Source: Bhargavaea ginsengi (GTDB taxonomy: Bacteria; Bacillota; Bacilli; Bacillales_A; Planococcaceae). From it: DNA of 64,000 bases. The notes under the pieces are model-generated. The model saw nothing but the letters and a program-made list of their open reading frames with translations. It had not been told where the DNA came from and searched no databases. The stretch is from NCBI RefSeq assembly GCF_900109165.1, contig NZ_FNZF01000007.1, positions 42,751-106,750 on the forward strand, given 5' to 3'. The position numbers and the translations under genes are program-made. Of this stretch, positions 16,614 through 25,306 are shown one piece after another. Within the stretch, counting starts at the first letter, position 1. Each line of letters opens with the position of its first letter.

Positions 16614-16742
16614 TTACTGCTCTGATTTCCCGACGCAGCGTTCGCATTCATGATGGAGGGACTCGACTTTCTCAACGATTTCACAACCGCACTCGACACA
16701 GATCTTCCGGGACTTTTCGATCTTCTGCTGGTTTTTCATCAT
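16614..16742 (-). CDS. Second YhfH-family small zinc-ribbon-like protein
   Basis: A 42-residue frame with ICVECGCE (about 15-22) and a later CERC, giving two Cys pairs as in the protein at 15199-15324. The N-terminal half is basic and rich in Lys/Gln. The start is ATG-ATG behind AAGGAGGAG at good spacing, and a strong terminator follows. It lies 27 bases downstream of the aceB stop on the same strand, so it may be the last gene of the aceA-aceB transcript. Function unknown. Confidence 0.75.
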   Translation of the reverse strand: MMKNQQKIEKSRKICVECGCEIVEKVESLHHECERCVGKSEQ

Positions 16743-16769
16743 TCAGATCTCCTCCTTATGGGTTTGGGG

Positions 16770-18380
16770 TTATGCCAGCCGGCCGTAGCCCGGCACGGTC
16801 AGGAATTCTTCAAAGTCATCGTTTTCCGTGAGTTCCTTGAACAGGTCTGCGGCTTCCTGGAAACGGCCTTCTGTAAACCGCTCCGAGCCTTCCGATTTCC
16901 GGATTTTCCACAGTTCCTCCTGTAGCAGCTGCCGGAACAGGCTTTCCGTGATTTCCCTGCCGTCATCCAGGCGGGCTTCCGGGTGGCGGATCCACTGCCA
17001 GATCTGCGATCGGGAGATTTCCGCCGTCGCGGCGTCTTCCATCAGATTATTGATCGGGACCGCTCCGCTGCCGCACAGCCAGGCTGCAATGTAGCGGATG
17101 CCGACGTTGATGTTCGTCCGGATGCCGCCTTCCGTGATGGTCCCGTCCGGCACCTTCAGAAGATCCTGGCCGGTCACCTGGACGTCTTCCCGTTTCCGTT
17201 CCACCTGGTTTTGCCCGTCGCCGATGACGGCATCGAATTCCTTCATCGCGACCGGAACCAGTCCGGGATGCGCGACCCACGTGCCATCATGGCCGTCGGT
17301 CGCCTCGCGCCGCTTGTCTTCGGCAACTTTTCGGAACGCATCAGCATTGGCTTCTTCGTCTCCCTTGACCGGAATCTGGGCCGCCATGCCGCCGATAGCC
17401 ATTGCGCCACGCCGGTGACATGTCTTGATGCAAAGTTGGGTGTAGGCCCTCATGAACGGCGCGGTCATCGTTACCTGCCCCCGGTCCGGAAGCAGCACAT
17501 CGTCCTGGTTCCGGAACCGCTTCAGGAAGCTGAAGATGTAGTCCCAGCGTCCGCAATTCAGTCCTGCCGCGTGGTCGCGCAGTTCGTAGAGGATCTCATC
17601 CATCTCGAACGCGGCGAGGATCGTTTCGATCAGGACCGTCGCCCGGATCGTGCCGTGCGGGATGCCGAGCCGCTCCTGCGCATAGGTGAAGACGTCATTC
17701 CAGAGGCGTGCCTCCAGATGGCTTTCCACCTTCGGCAGGTAGAAATACGGCCCCGTCCCGCACGCAATCTGTTCTTTCGCGTTGTGGTAGAAGAACAGCC
17801 CGAAGTCGAACAAACTGCCGGACACCGGCTCCCCGCCGACCGTCACATGGCGCTCTTCCAGATGCCACCCGCGGGGCCGGACGATCAGGACCGCAGTCTC
17901 CTCGTTCAATCGATATTCCTTGCCGTCGGACGGACGGGTGTAGGAAATCGTCCGACGCACGGCATCATGCATATTCTTCTGGCCCTCGATCATGTTTTCC
18001 CATGTCGGGGAGGTCGCGTCCTCAAAGCATGCCATGAAGGTTTTCGCGCCCGAATTCAGCGCGTTGATGACCATTTTCCTGTCGACCGGACCGGTGATTT
18101 CCACCCGGCGGTCCTTCAGGTCGTCAGGGATCGGGGCGACTTCCCAATCGCCCTCCCTGATCTGTTCCGTCTCCGGAAGAAAGTCCGGCTGCTCCCCCGC
18201 ATCGAACCTCGCCTGCCGCTCCATCCGCTTTTCCAGCAGCTCCAGCCGCCGATTGTTGAACCGCTCATGCAGCTCGCCGATGAATCGGAGTGCGTCTTCG
18301 GTCAGGATCACGTCCGAGGACGGCGTCCGGCCGCCCGTCACATTGACTTGCCGCTCCCTTGCCGTTTCGTTCGTCGTCAT
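16770..18380 (-). CDS. aceB: Malate synthase A
   Basis: Condenses glyoxylate with acetyl-CoA to malate, the second step of the glyoxylate shunt. The 536 residues match the malate synthase A family: [45 protein letters not shown], the [21 protein letters not shown] block holding the catalytic base region, and [14 protein letters not shown] chose the ATG at 18380, nine bases behind AGGAG; an upstream GTG is too close to it. It follows aceA by 18 bases, so the two form an operon allowing growth on acetate or fatty acids. Confidence 0.95.
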   Translation of the reverse strand: MTTNETARERQVNVTGGRTPSSDVILTEDALRFIGELHERFNNRRLELLEKRMERQARFDAGEQPDFLPETEQIREGDWEVAPIPDDLKDRRVEITGPVDRKMVINALNSGAKTFMACFEDATSPTWENMIEGQKNMHDAVRRTISYTRPSDGKEYRLNEETAVLIVRPRGWHLEERHVTVGGEPVSGSLFDFGLFFYHNAKEQIACGTGPYFYLPKVESHLEARLWNDVFTYAQERLGIPHGTIRATVLIETILAAFEMDEILYELRDHAAGLNCGRWDYIFSFLKRFRNQDDVLLPDRGQVTMTAPFMRAYTQLCIKTCHRRGAMAIGGMAAQIPVKGDEEANADAFRKVAEDKRREATDGHDGTWVAHPGLVPVAMKEFDAVIGDGQNQVERKREDVQVTGQDLLKVPDGTITEGGIRTNINVGIRYIAAWLCGSGAVPINNLMEDAATAEISRSQIWQWIRHPEARLDDGREITESLFRQLLQEELWKIRKSEGSERFTEGRFQEAADLFKELTENDDFEEFLTVPGYGRLA

Positions 18381-18398
18381 GTGCACCCGCTCCTTTCC

Positions 18399-19676
18399 TT
18401 ATGCGAACTGCGCAGTTTCCGTCGATCCGGCCATCGCGGTTGTGGACGACTGGCCGCCGGAGATGACCTGCGAGACTTCGTCGAAGTAGCCGGTGCCGAC
18501 TTCGCGCTGGTGGCGTGTCGCCGTGTAGCCTTTTTCCTCGCTGGCGAACTCGGCCTGCTGGAGGCGGGAGTAGGCTGCCATGCCCTCATCCTTGTATGCA
18601 TTTGCCAGTTCGAACATGCTGTGGTTCAGCGAGTGGAAGCCGGCGAGCGTGACGAACTGGAACTTATAGCCCATCTTCGCGATTTCGCGCTGGTACTCGG
18701 CGATCGTTTCCTTGTCGAGGTTCGCTTCCCAGTTGAATGAAGGCGAGCAGTTGTATGCAAGCATCTTGCCCGGGAAATTCTCGTGGATCGCATCGGCGAA
18801 CTGTTTCGCTTCTTCAAGCGACGGTTTGGATGTCTCGCACCAGATCAGGTCGGCATACGGCGCGTAGGCAAGACCGCGTGCGATCGCCTGGTCGATGCCG
18901 GCGCGTGTGCGGTAGAAGCCTTCCGGCGTGCGCTCTCCGGTGATGAACTCGTGGTCCGCCGGGTCGATGTCACTTGTGATCAGGTCCGCCGCATCCGCAT
19001 CGGTGCGGGCAATGATGATCGTCGGGACGCCCATGACGTCTGCCGCCAGACGGGCGGAAATCAGGTTTTTGACCGCGTTCTGCGTCGGGAGGAGAACCTT
19101 TCCGCCGAGGTGGCCGCATTTTTTCTCGGATGCGAGTTGGTCTTCGAAGTGGACGCCTGCAGCGCCCGATTCGATCATGCCCTTCATCAGTTCAAAGACG
19201 TTCAGCGGTCCGCCGAATCCGGCTTCCGCATCCGCGACGATCGGTGCGAACCAGTCGAATCCTTCGCGGCCTTCCGCGCGGTCAATCTGGTCGGCCCGCT
19301 GGAGCGCCTGGTTGATGCGCTTGACGACATGCGGCACGCTGTTGGCCGGGTAGAGGCTCTGGTCCGGGTACATATGACCGGAGATGTTGGCATCCGCCGC
19401 GACCTGCCAGCCGCTCAGGTAGATGGCCTGCAGCCCTGCCTTGACCTGTTGCATCGCCTGGTTTCCGGTGAGGGCGCCCAGCGCATTGATGAACGGTTCC
19501 TCCTGGAGGGACTTCCAGAGCCGTGCCGCTCCGCGCTTCGCGAGCGTATGTTCAATCTGGACGGAGCCGCGGAGGCGGTACACATCTTCCGCCGTGTAAG
19601 GCCGTGTGATTCCATTCCACCGCTCATCCTGCCATCCCATTTCAATCTGTTCGATTTCCGCCTGTTTTGTCGTCAT
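18399..19676 (-). CDS. aceA: Isocitrate lyase
   Basis: Splits isocitrate into succinate and glyoxylate, committing carbon to the glyoxylate shunt. The 425 residues carry the catalytic KKCGHLGGK (nucleophile region around Cys187), the substrate-loop region and [16 protein letters not shown]. Length fits the short bacterial form. It is the first gene of the aceA-aceB operon and divergent from a LytTR-domain regulator, with an operator-like inverted repeat in the shared 190-base promoter region. The start follows AAAGGTG. Confidence 0.95.
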   Translation of the reverse strand: MTTKQAEIEQIEMGWQDERWNGITRPYTAEDVYRLRGSVQIEHTLAKRGAARLWKSLQEEPFINALGALTGNQAMQQVKAGLQAIYLSGWQVAADANISGHMYPDQSLYPANSVPHVVKRINQALQRADQIDRAEGREGFDWFAPIVADAEAGFGGPLNVFELMKGMIESGAAGVHFEDQLASEKKCGHLGGKVLLPTQNAVKNLISARLAADVMGVPTIIIARTDADAADLITSDIDPADHEFITGERTPEGFYRTRAGIDQAIARGLAYAPYADLIWCETSKPSLEEAKQFADAIHENFPGKMLAYNCSPSFNWEANLDKETIAEYQREIAKMGYKFQFVTLAGFHSLNHSMFELANAYKDEGMAAYSRLQQAEFASEEKGYTATRHQREVGTGYFDEVSQVISGGQSSTTAMAGSTETAQFA

Positions 19677-19705
19677 CCGAAACACACCTTTCAGAGGGTT
19701 TTTTT

Positions 19706-19784
19706 AACGCTGTTATAAAATAGTTCTTTCAGACTGTTTCATAACAGCGTTCTTTGTTGTAACTTACTATATAACAGAACTATC
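19706..19784. promoter_or_regulatory. Operator-like repeats between aceA and the LytTR gene
   Basis: AACGCTGTTAT (19706-19716) and ATAACAGCGTT (19741-19751) are a perfect 11-bp inverted repeat with 24 bases between. Further TGTTATA/TATAACA and ATAGTTCT/AGAACTAT elements recur up to 19784. The position in the divergent promoter region suggests a binding site for the adjacent regulator. Confidence 0.6.
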
Positions 19785-19864
19785 TTTCTTGTCTGGGTTT
19801 TCTGACTAAAGAGGGAAATTCTTTGATGAACATGGGCGGTTCGCCGATGAATGGAGGAGATCAG

Positions 19865-20518
19865 ATGAAGAACGGTGTGTTAGAACAGTTGGCGCAGTTT
19901 GCTTGTGAATGGATTCCGGAAAAAGCGGCATTTGCCGTGGCGGCAGACGGGCATTACATTCATCTGGACGAGAGGGGCCTGGACATTCCGCTTGTCCCCG
20001 GCCATCCCGTCATCCCGGGGGACATCGCCCATCGGGTGTTGGAGACGGGACGGCGAGCCGAGGAGCGGCTGTCCTTCCCTGAACAGGACTCTTCCTATTA
20101 TGGAATCGGGTATCCGGTGGAAATTGATTCGTTGCCGGGTGCCGTAATCGTCCTCCTGCCCGAAGAATTGAAAACAGAGAAAACGGAACCAATCCGATAC
20201 CTTACCGGACGAACTGACGAAGACTGGGTCCCGGTCTCCGTCAGCCGCATCACTCACATCGAAAGCGCCGACAAGAAAACCTGGTTCTACGCTGACGGGG
20301 AAGAATTCGCCTCCGCCCGTACTCTGAAGCAATTGGAGGCGGAACTGCCAGGCTCCTTCCTCCGGGTGCACCGCTCCTATCTCATCAACACGGACTTCAT
20401 CAGCCGCATCCGCAAAGACGACTTCACCTCAGGACTCCTCATCACGACATCGGACGGATCGGAAATCCCCGTCAGCCAGACCCACGCCCCCACGCTCAGG
20501 AAAGTTCTCGGATTCTGA
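19865..20518 (+). CDS. LytTR-domain transcriptional regulator, divergent from aceA
   Basis: A 217-residue DNA-binding protein. The C-terminal half (about 120-217) is a LytTR domain: ITHIESADKKTWFYADGEEF, LPGSFLRVHRSYLINTDFI and a SDGSEIPVSQ strand. The N-terminal half is not a receiver domain; it looks like a small sensor domain of unknown ligand. It therefore lacks a phosphoacceptor and probably responds directly to a metabolite. The start at 19865 follows GGAGGAG; two upstream ATGs are less well placed. Divergence from aceA-aceB suggests it controls the glyoxylate shunt, which is inference. Confidence 0.82.
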   Translation: MKNGVLEQLAQFACEWIPEKAAFAVAADGHYIHLDERGLDIPLVPGHPVIPGDIAHRVLETGRRAEERLSFPEQDSSYYGIGYPVEIDSLPGAVIVLLPEELKTEKTEPIRYLTGRTDEDWVPVSVSRITHIESADKKTWFYADGEEFASARTLKQLEAELPGSFLRVHRSYLINTDFISRIRKDDFTSGLLITTSDGSEIPVSQTHAPTLRKVLGF

Positions 20519-20526
20519 ATTAAAAA

Positions 20527-20557
20527 AATGCCGTTCCGTGGCAGACGGAACGGCGTT
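20527..20557. terminator. Bidirectional terminator
   Basis: GCCGTTCCGT and ACGGAACGGC form a 10-bp stem between the LytTR gene and the convergent small membrane gene; an A run precedes it. Confidence 0.8.
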
Positions 20558-20564
20558 CATCATG

Positions 20565-20837
20565 TTATTTAGTTTTCTGGGCAGACCGTATGTTGCGTTT
20601 ATTTGAGAGGTATATCCATATTGCCGTGAAAACCTGAATGAGCGGGAGATAGATCGCCCACGGAAAGGCCGGAGTCGCCCCGAGATACCAGGCATCGGGA
20701 TAAATCAGGACCGCACTAGCCAGCATCCATAACCAGGAGCGCAAGATCAGTCCCAAGACAAATGTGATAGCCGACATGACGATCAACGGAAAAAATAGCT
20801 GTAGGGTACCCAACAGCAATCCCATCATCTGCTCCAT
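20565..20837 (-). CDS. Small membrane protein, 90 aa
   Basis: A 90-residue protein with three predicted membrane helices (about 5-30, 33-50 and 57-78) and a basic C-terminus NKRNIRSAQKTK. The start follows AAGGAGG. No family was recognised. It is a single gene between a shared terminator and a large 21-bp-period dyad array, both non-coding. Function cannot be suggested. Confidence 0.65.
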   Translation of the reverse strand: MEQMMGLLLGTLQLFFPLIVMSAITFVLGLILRSWLWMLASAVLIYPDAWYLGATPAFPWAIYLPLIQVFTAIWIYLSNKRNIRSAQKTK

Positions 20838-20936
20838 CCACCAGCCTCCTTATGGGTGGGTTATATCTTGCTACAGGCGGGTTCATCCAGTCTCCGCAAT
20901 GGATTATACCGCCGGTTCCCGCATTCATCGGTTAGG

Positions 20937-21080
20937 TTTCGTCATTCGACCGTCTGATTTCGTCATTCATCCCATTAATCTCGTCATTCGATAAGTCCGG
21001 CCGGGCGAATGACGAAATTGAGGCCACGAATGACGAGACTGAGGCCCTGAATGACGAGACTGCGACCGTGAATGACGAAA
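20937..21080. repeat. 21-bp-period dyad array, TTTCGTCATTC type
   Basis: Three direct copies (starts 20937, 20958, 20979) face four inverted copies GAATGACGA(A/G)A (starts 21007, 21028, 21049, 21070), all exactly 21 bp apart within each arm. The arms meet at a CCGGCCGG palindrome. A degenerate fifth inverted copy may follow near 21092. The same design recurs at 53333-53454. Confidence 0.92.
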
Positions 21081-21128
21081 CCGCCGACCCTGAATTAAAA
21101 ACATCCTAATCGCCAAAAAGCCCCCTTT

Positions 21129-21614
21129 TCACCTGCCAGCCTTACTGTGAAGCTTACGATGGAAGTCCCGAACCTGTTCCGCCAGTTCCGGAACCGGCCC
21201 GTCCACCTCGGCATCACGGATCACTTCCTGTATGGAAAGGTTCCGGACACGCGAAGGGGCGACGCCCAATTCACCGAGCCATTCTGACAGCTGCTGCGAG
21301 GAAGAGGCATAGACGATCCGGCCAAGTCCTACCCAGCCATGTGCCGCGGCGCACATCGGGCAGTGTTCACCGGATGTATAGACGGTCGCACCTCCCCTTT
21401 CTTCAGGAGTCAGGTTTTGCGCCGCCCAGCGCGCCAGCGCGAATTCCGGGTGCCGGGTATGGTCGCCCCCTGCCACGTGGTTATGGTCTTCGGCAAGCAC
21501 TTCCCCGTCAGCCGAGACAAGGAGAGAACCGAATGGCTCGTCCCCTTTTTCCAGCGCTATTTCCGCCAGTTCCACACAGCGCCGCAAATGTTTCAGATCC
21601 ACCTCAGTAATCAT
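21129..21614 (-). CDS. Nucleoside/cytosine deaminase-family protein
   Basis: A 161-residue zinc hydrolase of the CMP/dCMP deaminase fold. HPEFAL at 55-60 supplies the zinc His55 and proton-shuttle Glu57; PMCAAAH gives Cys85 and Cys88 as the other two zinc ligands. The sequence is closest to guanine or tRNA-type deaminases that act on free bases or nucleosides, but the substrate is not certain. The start follows TAGGAGGAG. It lies downstream of hemE-hemH on the same strand, in the place where hemY stands in B. subtilis, but a terminator separates it from hemH. Confidence 0.85.
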   Translation of the reverse strand: MITEVDLKHLRRCVELAEIALEKGDEPFGSLLVSADGEVLAEDHNHVAGGDHTRHPEFALARWAAQNLTPEERGGATVYTSGEHCPMCAAAHGWVGLGRIVYASSSQQLSEWLGELGVAPSRVRNLSIQEVIRDAEVDGPVPELAEQVRDFHRKLHSKAGR

Positions 21615-21675
21615 CGTAGTCTCCTCCTATCTATTATCATGACCATCTTAATAGAGAAAGTGTTTTGGGACCAAC

Positions 21676-21709
21676 GAAAAATCGGGAACGGCATAAAGCC
21701 GTTCCCGAT
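21676..21709 (-). terminator. Terminator of the hemE-hemH operon
   Basis: ATCGGGAACGGC and GCCGTTCCCGAT form a 12-bp stem with loop ATAAA, followed on the minus strand by five T residues. Confidence 0.9.
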
Positions 21710-21720
21710 CCGTTCATTTC

Positions 21721-22650
21721 TTATTTTAGTACATCCATCACCGCATCCGCCATTGCATCAACAAACAGCGGGTGTGTTTTCGGCATTTCCGGACGGTAGT
21801 AGGAAGCGCCGACTTCATCGCAGACGACTTTGCACTCGTAGTCGTTGTCATAAAGCACTTCAAGGTGCTCCGCAACGAATCCGAGCGGCGTGTAGACGAA
21901 TGCCTTGTAGCCGTGTTCCTTATGAAGGTCGCGTGTCAGGTCCTGGACGTCCGGGCCGAGCCAAGGGTCAGGCGTGTTGCCCTCGGACTGCCAGCCGACC
22001 GCGTACGTTTTCACGTCAGCCGCTTCAGCGACAAGCTTTGCCGTTTCGTCCAGCTGATCCGGATACGGGTCGCCGTGCTCCTTGATCTTCTCAGGAAGAG
22101 AGTGTGCGGAGACGACAAGGCACGCGTTTTCGCGCTCTTCATCAGTCATCGAACCGTACGCTTCGCGGATCTTCTCTTCCCAGTACTGGATGAACTTCGG
22201 CTGGCGGTAGAAGTCCTTGACGGAATGGATCTTCATATCGCCAAGTTCGGCAGCTTTTTCTTTCGCCCGCTTGGTGTACGACTCGACGGAGAACGTCGAG
22301 TAGTGAGGTGCAAGAACGATTGTGACCGCCTCGGTGATGCCGTCTTCATGCATCTTCTCCACCGTATCCTCGATGAACGGGTGAATATGCTTCAGGCCGA
22401 CATACACTTTGAACTCGATGTCGTCCTGCACTTCGTTGAGCCGCTTGCCGAGCGCTTCCGCCTGTTCGTCGGTCGTCTTGGCGAGCGGGGAGATTCCGCC
22501 GATCGCCTCGTAGCGGTCCTTCAGGTCCTGCAGCTGTTCCGGCGCAGGCGGGCGGCCGTGGCGGATATGCGTGTAGTACGGTTCGATATCTTCTTCTTTA
22601 TAAGGGGTTCCGTAGGCCATGACGAGAAGGCCCATCGTCTTTTTTGCCAT
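21721..22650 (-). CDS. hemH: Ferrochelatase (coproporphyrin ferrochelatase type)
   Basis: Inserts Fe2+ into the porphyrin ring; in Bacillota the substrate is coproporphyrin III rather than protoporphyrin. The 309 residues show the monomeric Bacillus-type protein: [12 protein letters not shown] at the start, the metal-site region [11 protein letters not shown] and the C-terminal [14 protein letters not shown] with the conserved HxxxLY. The start at 22650 follows GGAAGGTG at six bases. It is 30 bases behind hemE. The third gene of the B. subtilis operon, hemY, is not present in this window. Confidence 0.95.
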   Translation of the reverse strand: MAKKTMGLLVMAYGTPYKEEDIEPYYTHIRHGRPPAPEQLQDLKDRYEAIGGISPLAKTTDEQAEALGKRLNEVQDDIEFKVYVGLKHIHPFIEDTVEKMHEDGITEAVTIVLAPHYSTFSVESYTKRAKEKAAELGDMKIHSVKDFYRQPKFIQYWEEKIREAYGSMTDEERENACLVVSAHSLPEKIKEHGDPYPDQLDETAKLVAEAADVKTYAVGWQSEGNTPDPWLGPDVQDLTRDLHKEHGYKAFVYTPLGFVAEHLEVLYDNDYECKVVCDEVGASYYRPEMPKTHPLFVDAMADAVMDVLK

Positions 22651-22680
22651 TCGTTTCACCTTCCGATTAAGGAGTTTGGG

Positions 22681-23721
22681 TTATTTCCGCAGTTGTGCAG
22701 AGTACGTGTGGACGAACTCTGTCAGCTTCTTCAATGTCGCCGGCTGCACGTCCGGGAAGACGCCGTGTCCGAGATTGAAGATATGCGCGCCGTGTTCGAC
22801 GCCCTGTTCGACGATTTCCTTCGCCCGTTCTTCGATGACGTCCCAGTCCGCAATCAGGAGTGTCGGGTCCAGGTTGCCCATGACCGGCTTTTGGATGCCG
22901 CGCTCCCCTGCTTCTTTGATCGGGAGGCGCCAGTCGAGGCCGACAACATCCACCGGCAGATCGTTCCATTCATTGGCCAGGTGGCTGGCACCGACGCCGA
23001 ATGTGATCACCGGAACACCGGTCTTTTTCACTTCGGAGACGATTCGTGTCATCGTTGGCTTGATGAACCGGCGGTAGTCAGCCACGCTCAGTGCGCCGAC
23101 CCAGGAATCGAACACCTGGACGATTTTCGCACCTGCGGCGATCTGCGCCTTCAGATAAGCGATGTCCATGTCCGCGAGTTTGTCCATGAGTGCCTGCCAG
23201 GCTTCCGGCTCCGACACCATGAACGATTTTGTCAGGTTGTAGCTCCGTGAAGGTCCGCCTTCGATCATATAGCTGGCGAGTGTGAACGGTGCACCCGCGA
23301 AGCCGATCAGGGGCACATCGAGCTGTTCCTGTGTGAGAATTTTAATGGTCTCAAGCACGTACGGCACCTGTTCTTCGGCATTGAACTCGCCGAGGCGGTC
23401 GATGTCCGCGCGGGAGCGGATCGGGTTGGAAATGACCGGGCCGATGCCGGACTTGATCTTCACATCCACGCCAATCCCCGCAAGCGGTGTGACGATGTCT
23501 TTGTAAAGGATCGCCCCATCAACGTTATACTGGTCGACCGGGAGCTTTGTCACATAGGCGCAGAGCTCCGGCTGGTGGGTGATTTCCTCCAGCGAATACT
23601 TCTCCTTTAGCTTCCGGTACTCCGGCTGGGAACGTCCCGCCTGGCGCATAAACCAGACTGGCGTATGTTCCGTTTTTTCCCCGCGGGCTGCGCGAAGCAG
23701 TGTGTCGTTAAACTTGGTCAT
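22681..23721 (-). CDS. hemE: Uroporphyrinogen decarboxylase
   Basis: Removes four carboxyl groups from uroporphyrinogen III to give coproporphyrinogen III in heme synthesis. The 346 residues carry the N-terminal signature [15 protein letters not shown] (Arg pair for substrate carboxylates), the [19 protein letters not shown] motif and [11 protein letters not shown]. It is the first gene of the hemE-hemH operon, divergent from the heme-degrading monooxygenase gene across about 210 bases, as in B. subtilis where hmoB (yhgC) is a neighbour. Confidence 0.96.
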   Translation of the reverse strand: MTKFNDTLLRAARGEKTEHTPVWFMRQAGRSQPEYRKLKEKYSLEEITHQPELCAYVTKLPVDQYNVDGAILYKDIVTPLAGIGVDVKIKSGIGPVISNPIRSRADIDRLGEFNAEEQVPYVLETIKILTQEQLDVPLIGFAGAPFTLASYMIEGGPSRSYNLTKSFMVSEPEAWQALMDKLADMDIAYLKAQIAAGAKIVQVFDSWVGALSVADYRRFIKPTMTRIVSEVKKTGVPVITFGVGASHLANEWNDLPVDVVGLDWRLPIKEAGERGIQKPVMGNLDPTLLIADWDVIEERAKEIVEQGVEHGAHIFNLGHGVFPDVQPATLKKLTEFVHTYSAQLRK

Positions 23722-23933
23722 GTCATGATTCCTACTTTCTCCGTAATCATTCCGTTCTAACTATAGGCTGTCCATCATTTATTGTATAGATTAGGCAGTG
23801 AAATGTCATAGAATTTAACCTTTCCCGACACCGTTCGGACATACATCCTGTCAAGGATTGGTCACACTTGTTTTAACGGGCCCGGCTATGGGAAAATTAA
23901 GGCTAGAACAGGCAGATACGGGAGGAATGTCAA

Positions 23934-24455
23934 ATGAACTTATACACCACATCCGGCACGCCGGAATTCATGGAAAAAATCAAGGAAAAACATAGCGGCG
24001 AAAACATGGTTCTCCTGCATGGTGCGGGGAACTCACTTCTTCTGCACGAAACAGAGGGCAAGACCGTCTTCCAGACGCCAAAGCGCTATGAAGTGATCGG
24101 CGCAAGCGGACCACTCGCCAAACACGGCTATTACATCGTGAACAACATCCCGGTCACCGACGAGGGACGGCCGATCTTCGAACACCGCTTCCAGAACCGC
24201 GCGAACATGGTTGACGGCCAGCCGGGCTTCCTCACTTTCCGGCTGCTCCGTCCGGTCAAGGACGATACATACCGTGTCGTAACCGCCTGGGAGTCAAAGG
24301 ACCACTATGAACTGTGGAAAGGCTCACAGGCATTCAAGGGCGCGCATGAACGCAAAGAACAGACGCCACCTGCTGAGAAGGTGCAGAACATTTTCAGCGC
24401 GGCCTCCTACATCACAGAATATGAAACTGAAAAGCCGGAAGACGAGAAGCTCTGA
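23934..24455 (+). CDS. hmoB: HmoB-type heme-degrading monooxygenase
   Basis: A 173-residue protein with an antibiotic-biosynthesis-monooxygenase (ABM) domain in the C-terminal half (about 65-160): YYIVNNIPVTDEGRPIFEHRF, a region like the heme-pocket NR motif (QNRANMVDGQPGF) and a TAWESKDHYELWKGSQAF stretch. An N-terminal extension of about 60 residues is the hallmark of HmoB over HmoA/IsdG. The family opens the heme ring to release iron. Divergent placement from hemE ties synthesis and breakdown together. Start follows GGGAGGA. Confidence 0.85.
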   Translation: MNLYTTSGTPEFMEKIKEKHSGENMVLLHGAGNSLLLHETEGKTVFQTPKRYEVIGASGPLAKHGYYIVNNIPVTDEGRPIFEHRFQNRANMVDGQPGFLTFRLLRPVKDDTYRVVTAWESKDHYELWKGSQAFKGAHERKEQTPPAEKVQNIFSAASYITEYETEKPEDEKL

Positions 24456-24565
24456 TTCGGCGGCATCTGCATCGGGAATGGAAGTACATTGGTGCTCAGC
24501 CAAACACCGGTGTGGGCATTGTCGATAGGACTGAAGGTTATGTGTAGTTAAACGCCTCTAACCTT

Positions 24566-24603
24566 CAACAAAAGGCCCCCTTAAAGGCGGCCTTTTGTTG
24601 TGC
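24566..24603 (+). terminator. Terminator of hmoB
   Basis: CAACAAAAGGCC and GGCCTTTTGTTG form a 12-bp stem about 110 bases behind the hmoB stop. Confidence 0.75.
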
Positions 24604-24650
24604 CCCTGAAAATCCGTCGCAGGGTTTTTATGAGTTTTATACAGAGAACA

Positions 24651-24684
24651 TAAAAACAGGCCCTGTATACAGGGCCTGTTTTTA
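24651..24684 (-). terminator. Terminator of the cold-shock gene
   Basis: A perfect 34-base palindrome with arms of 17, beginning TAAAAACAGGCCCTG, lies just behind the csp stop. Its A/T ends make it usable in both directions. Confidence 0.88.
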
Positions 24685-24698
24685 TGAACGATTTAAGA

Positions 24699-24899
24699 TT
24701 AAGCTTTTTGAACGTTAGCTGCTTGAGCTCCACGAGCACCTTGCTCAACGTCAAACGTCACTTGTTGACCTTCGTCCAAAGATTTGAAGCCGTCACTCTG
24801 GATTGCGGAGAAGTGTACGAATACGTCGTCTCCACCTTCACGTTCGATAAAGCCAAAACCTTTTTCTGCGTTAAACCATTTAACTGTACCTTGTTCCAT
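24699..24899 (-). CDS. Cold-shock protein (CspB/CspD family)
   Basis: A 66-residue single-domain RNA chaperone that binds single-stranded RNA and DNA through an OB fold. It has both nucleic-acid motifs: KGFGFIER (RNP1, about 13-20) and DVFVHFSAI (RNP2, about 25-33). It keeps mRNA unfolded during cold shock and rapid growth. The start follows AGGAGGC, and a short hairpin GTGCG-GTAA-CGCAC lies just upstream of that site. The AT-rich upstream leader fits the long 5' regions typical of csp genes. Confidence 0.93.
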   Translation of the reverse strand: MEQGTVKWFNAEKGFGFIEREGGDDVFVHFSAIQSDGFKSLDEGQQVTFDVEQGARGAQAANVQKA

Positions 24900-25306
24900 T
24901 TTTGTTGCCTCCTAGTGCGTTACCGCACATTGTATTACTATTGTTGCCCAAAGTATGATCAAGATGAAAAGTTGATATTCATGCTATCCTTTACACCGAA
25001 CAAAAATAATTCTCTTTTATCATATCAGGGAACGGAAAAAATTACAAATTATATGCATTATGACTTCTCTAATTAAGATGCAAAGTCTAAAGTCTAAAAT
25101 AGCATCTGCACATTTAATAAATAGACAAGGAAAGAGAGCAACCCTCATTCTTTTTCGGCCCTGTGAACGTTGCTGCGGCACCTTTTTTATTGCAATTCAT
25201 CAGACTTCACCTTCAAGATATCCTCCTTGGATGTATTGCCCTTCTCCTGGAACAGGTCTATAATAAATAACATTCAAATTATTTCGCTTTCCGGAGGGAT
25301 ATTTCA
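24900..25306. other. AT-rich intergenic region between csp and the M20 gene
   Basis: About 400 bases without a gene. The left part holds the csp leader with the hairpin at 24915-24928 next to the ribosome binding site. The middle (25000-25135) is the most AT-rich stretch seen in the window and shows no clear structure. The right end holds a promoter for the M20 hydrolase. Confidence 0.6.
25236..25264 (+). promoter_or_regulatory. Sigma-A promoter of the M20 hydrolase gene
   Basis: TTGCCC (25236-25241) and TATAAT (25259-25264) are 17 bases apart, about 40 bases upstream of the start codon. Confidence 0.65.

Noticed and set aside
16983..18740. Long plus-strand open frame over aceB and aceA
   Set aside because: It is the shadow of GC-rich genes on the minus strand; no conserved domain or start signal.
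21772..23250. 492-codon plus-strand frame over hemH and hemE
   Set aside because: Antisense to two clearly conserved genes and without a start signal.
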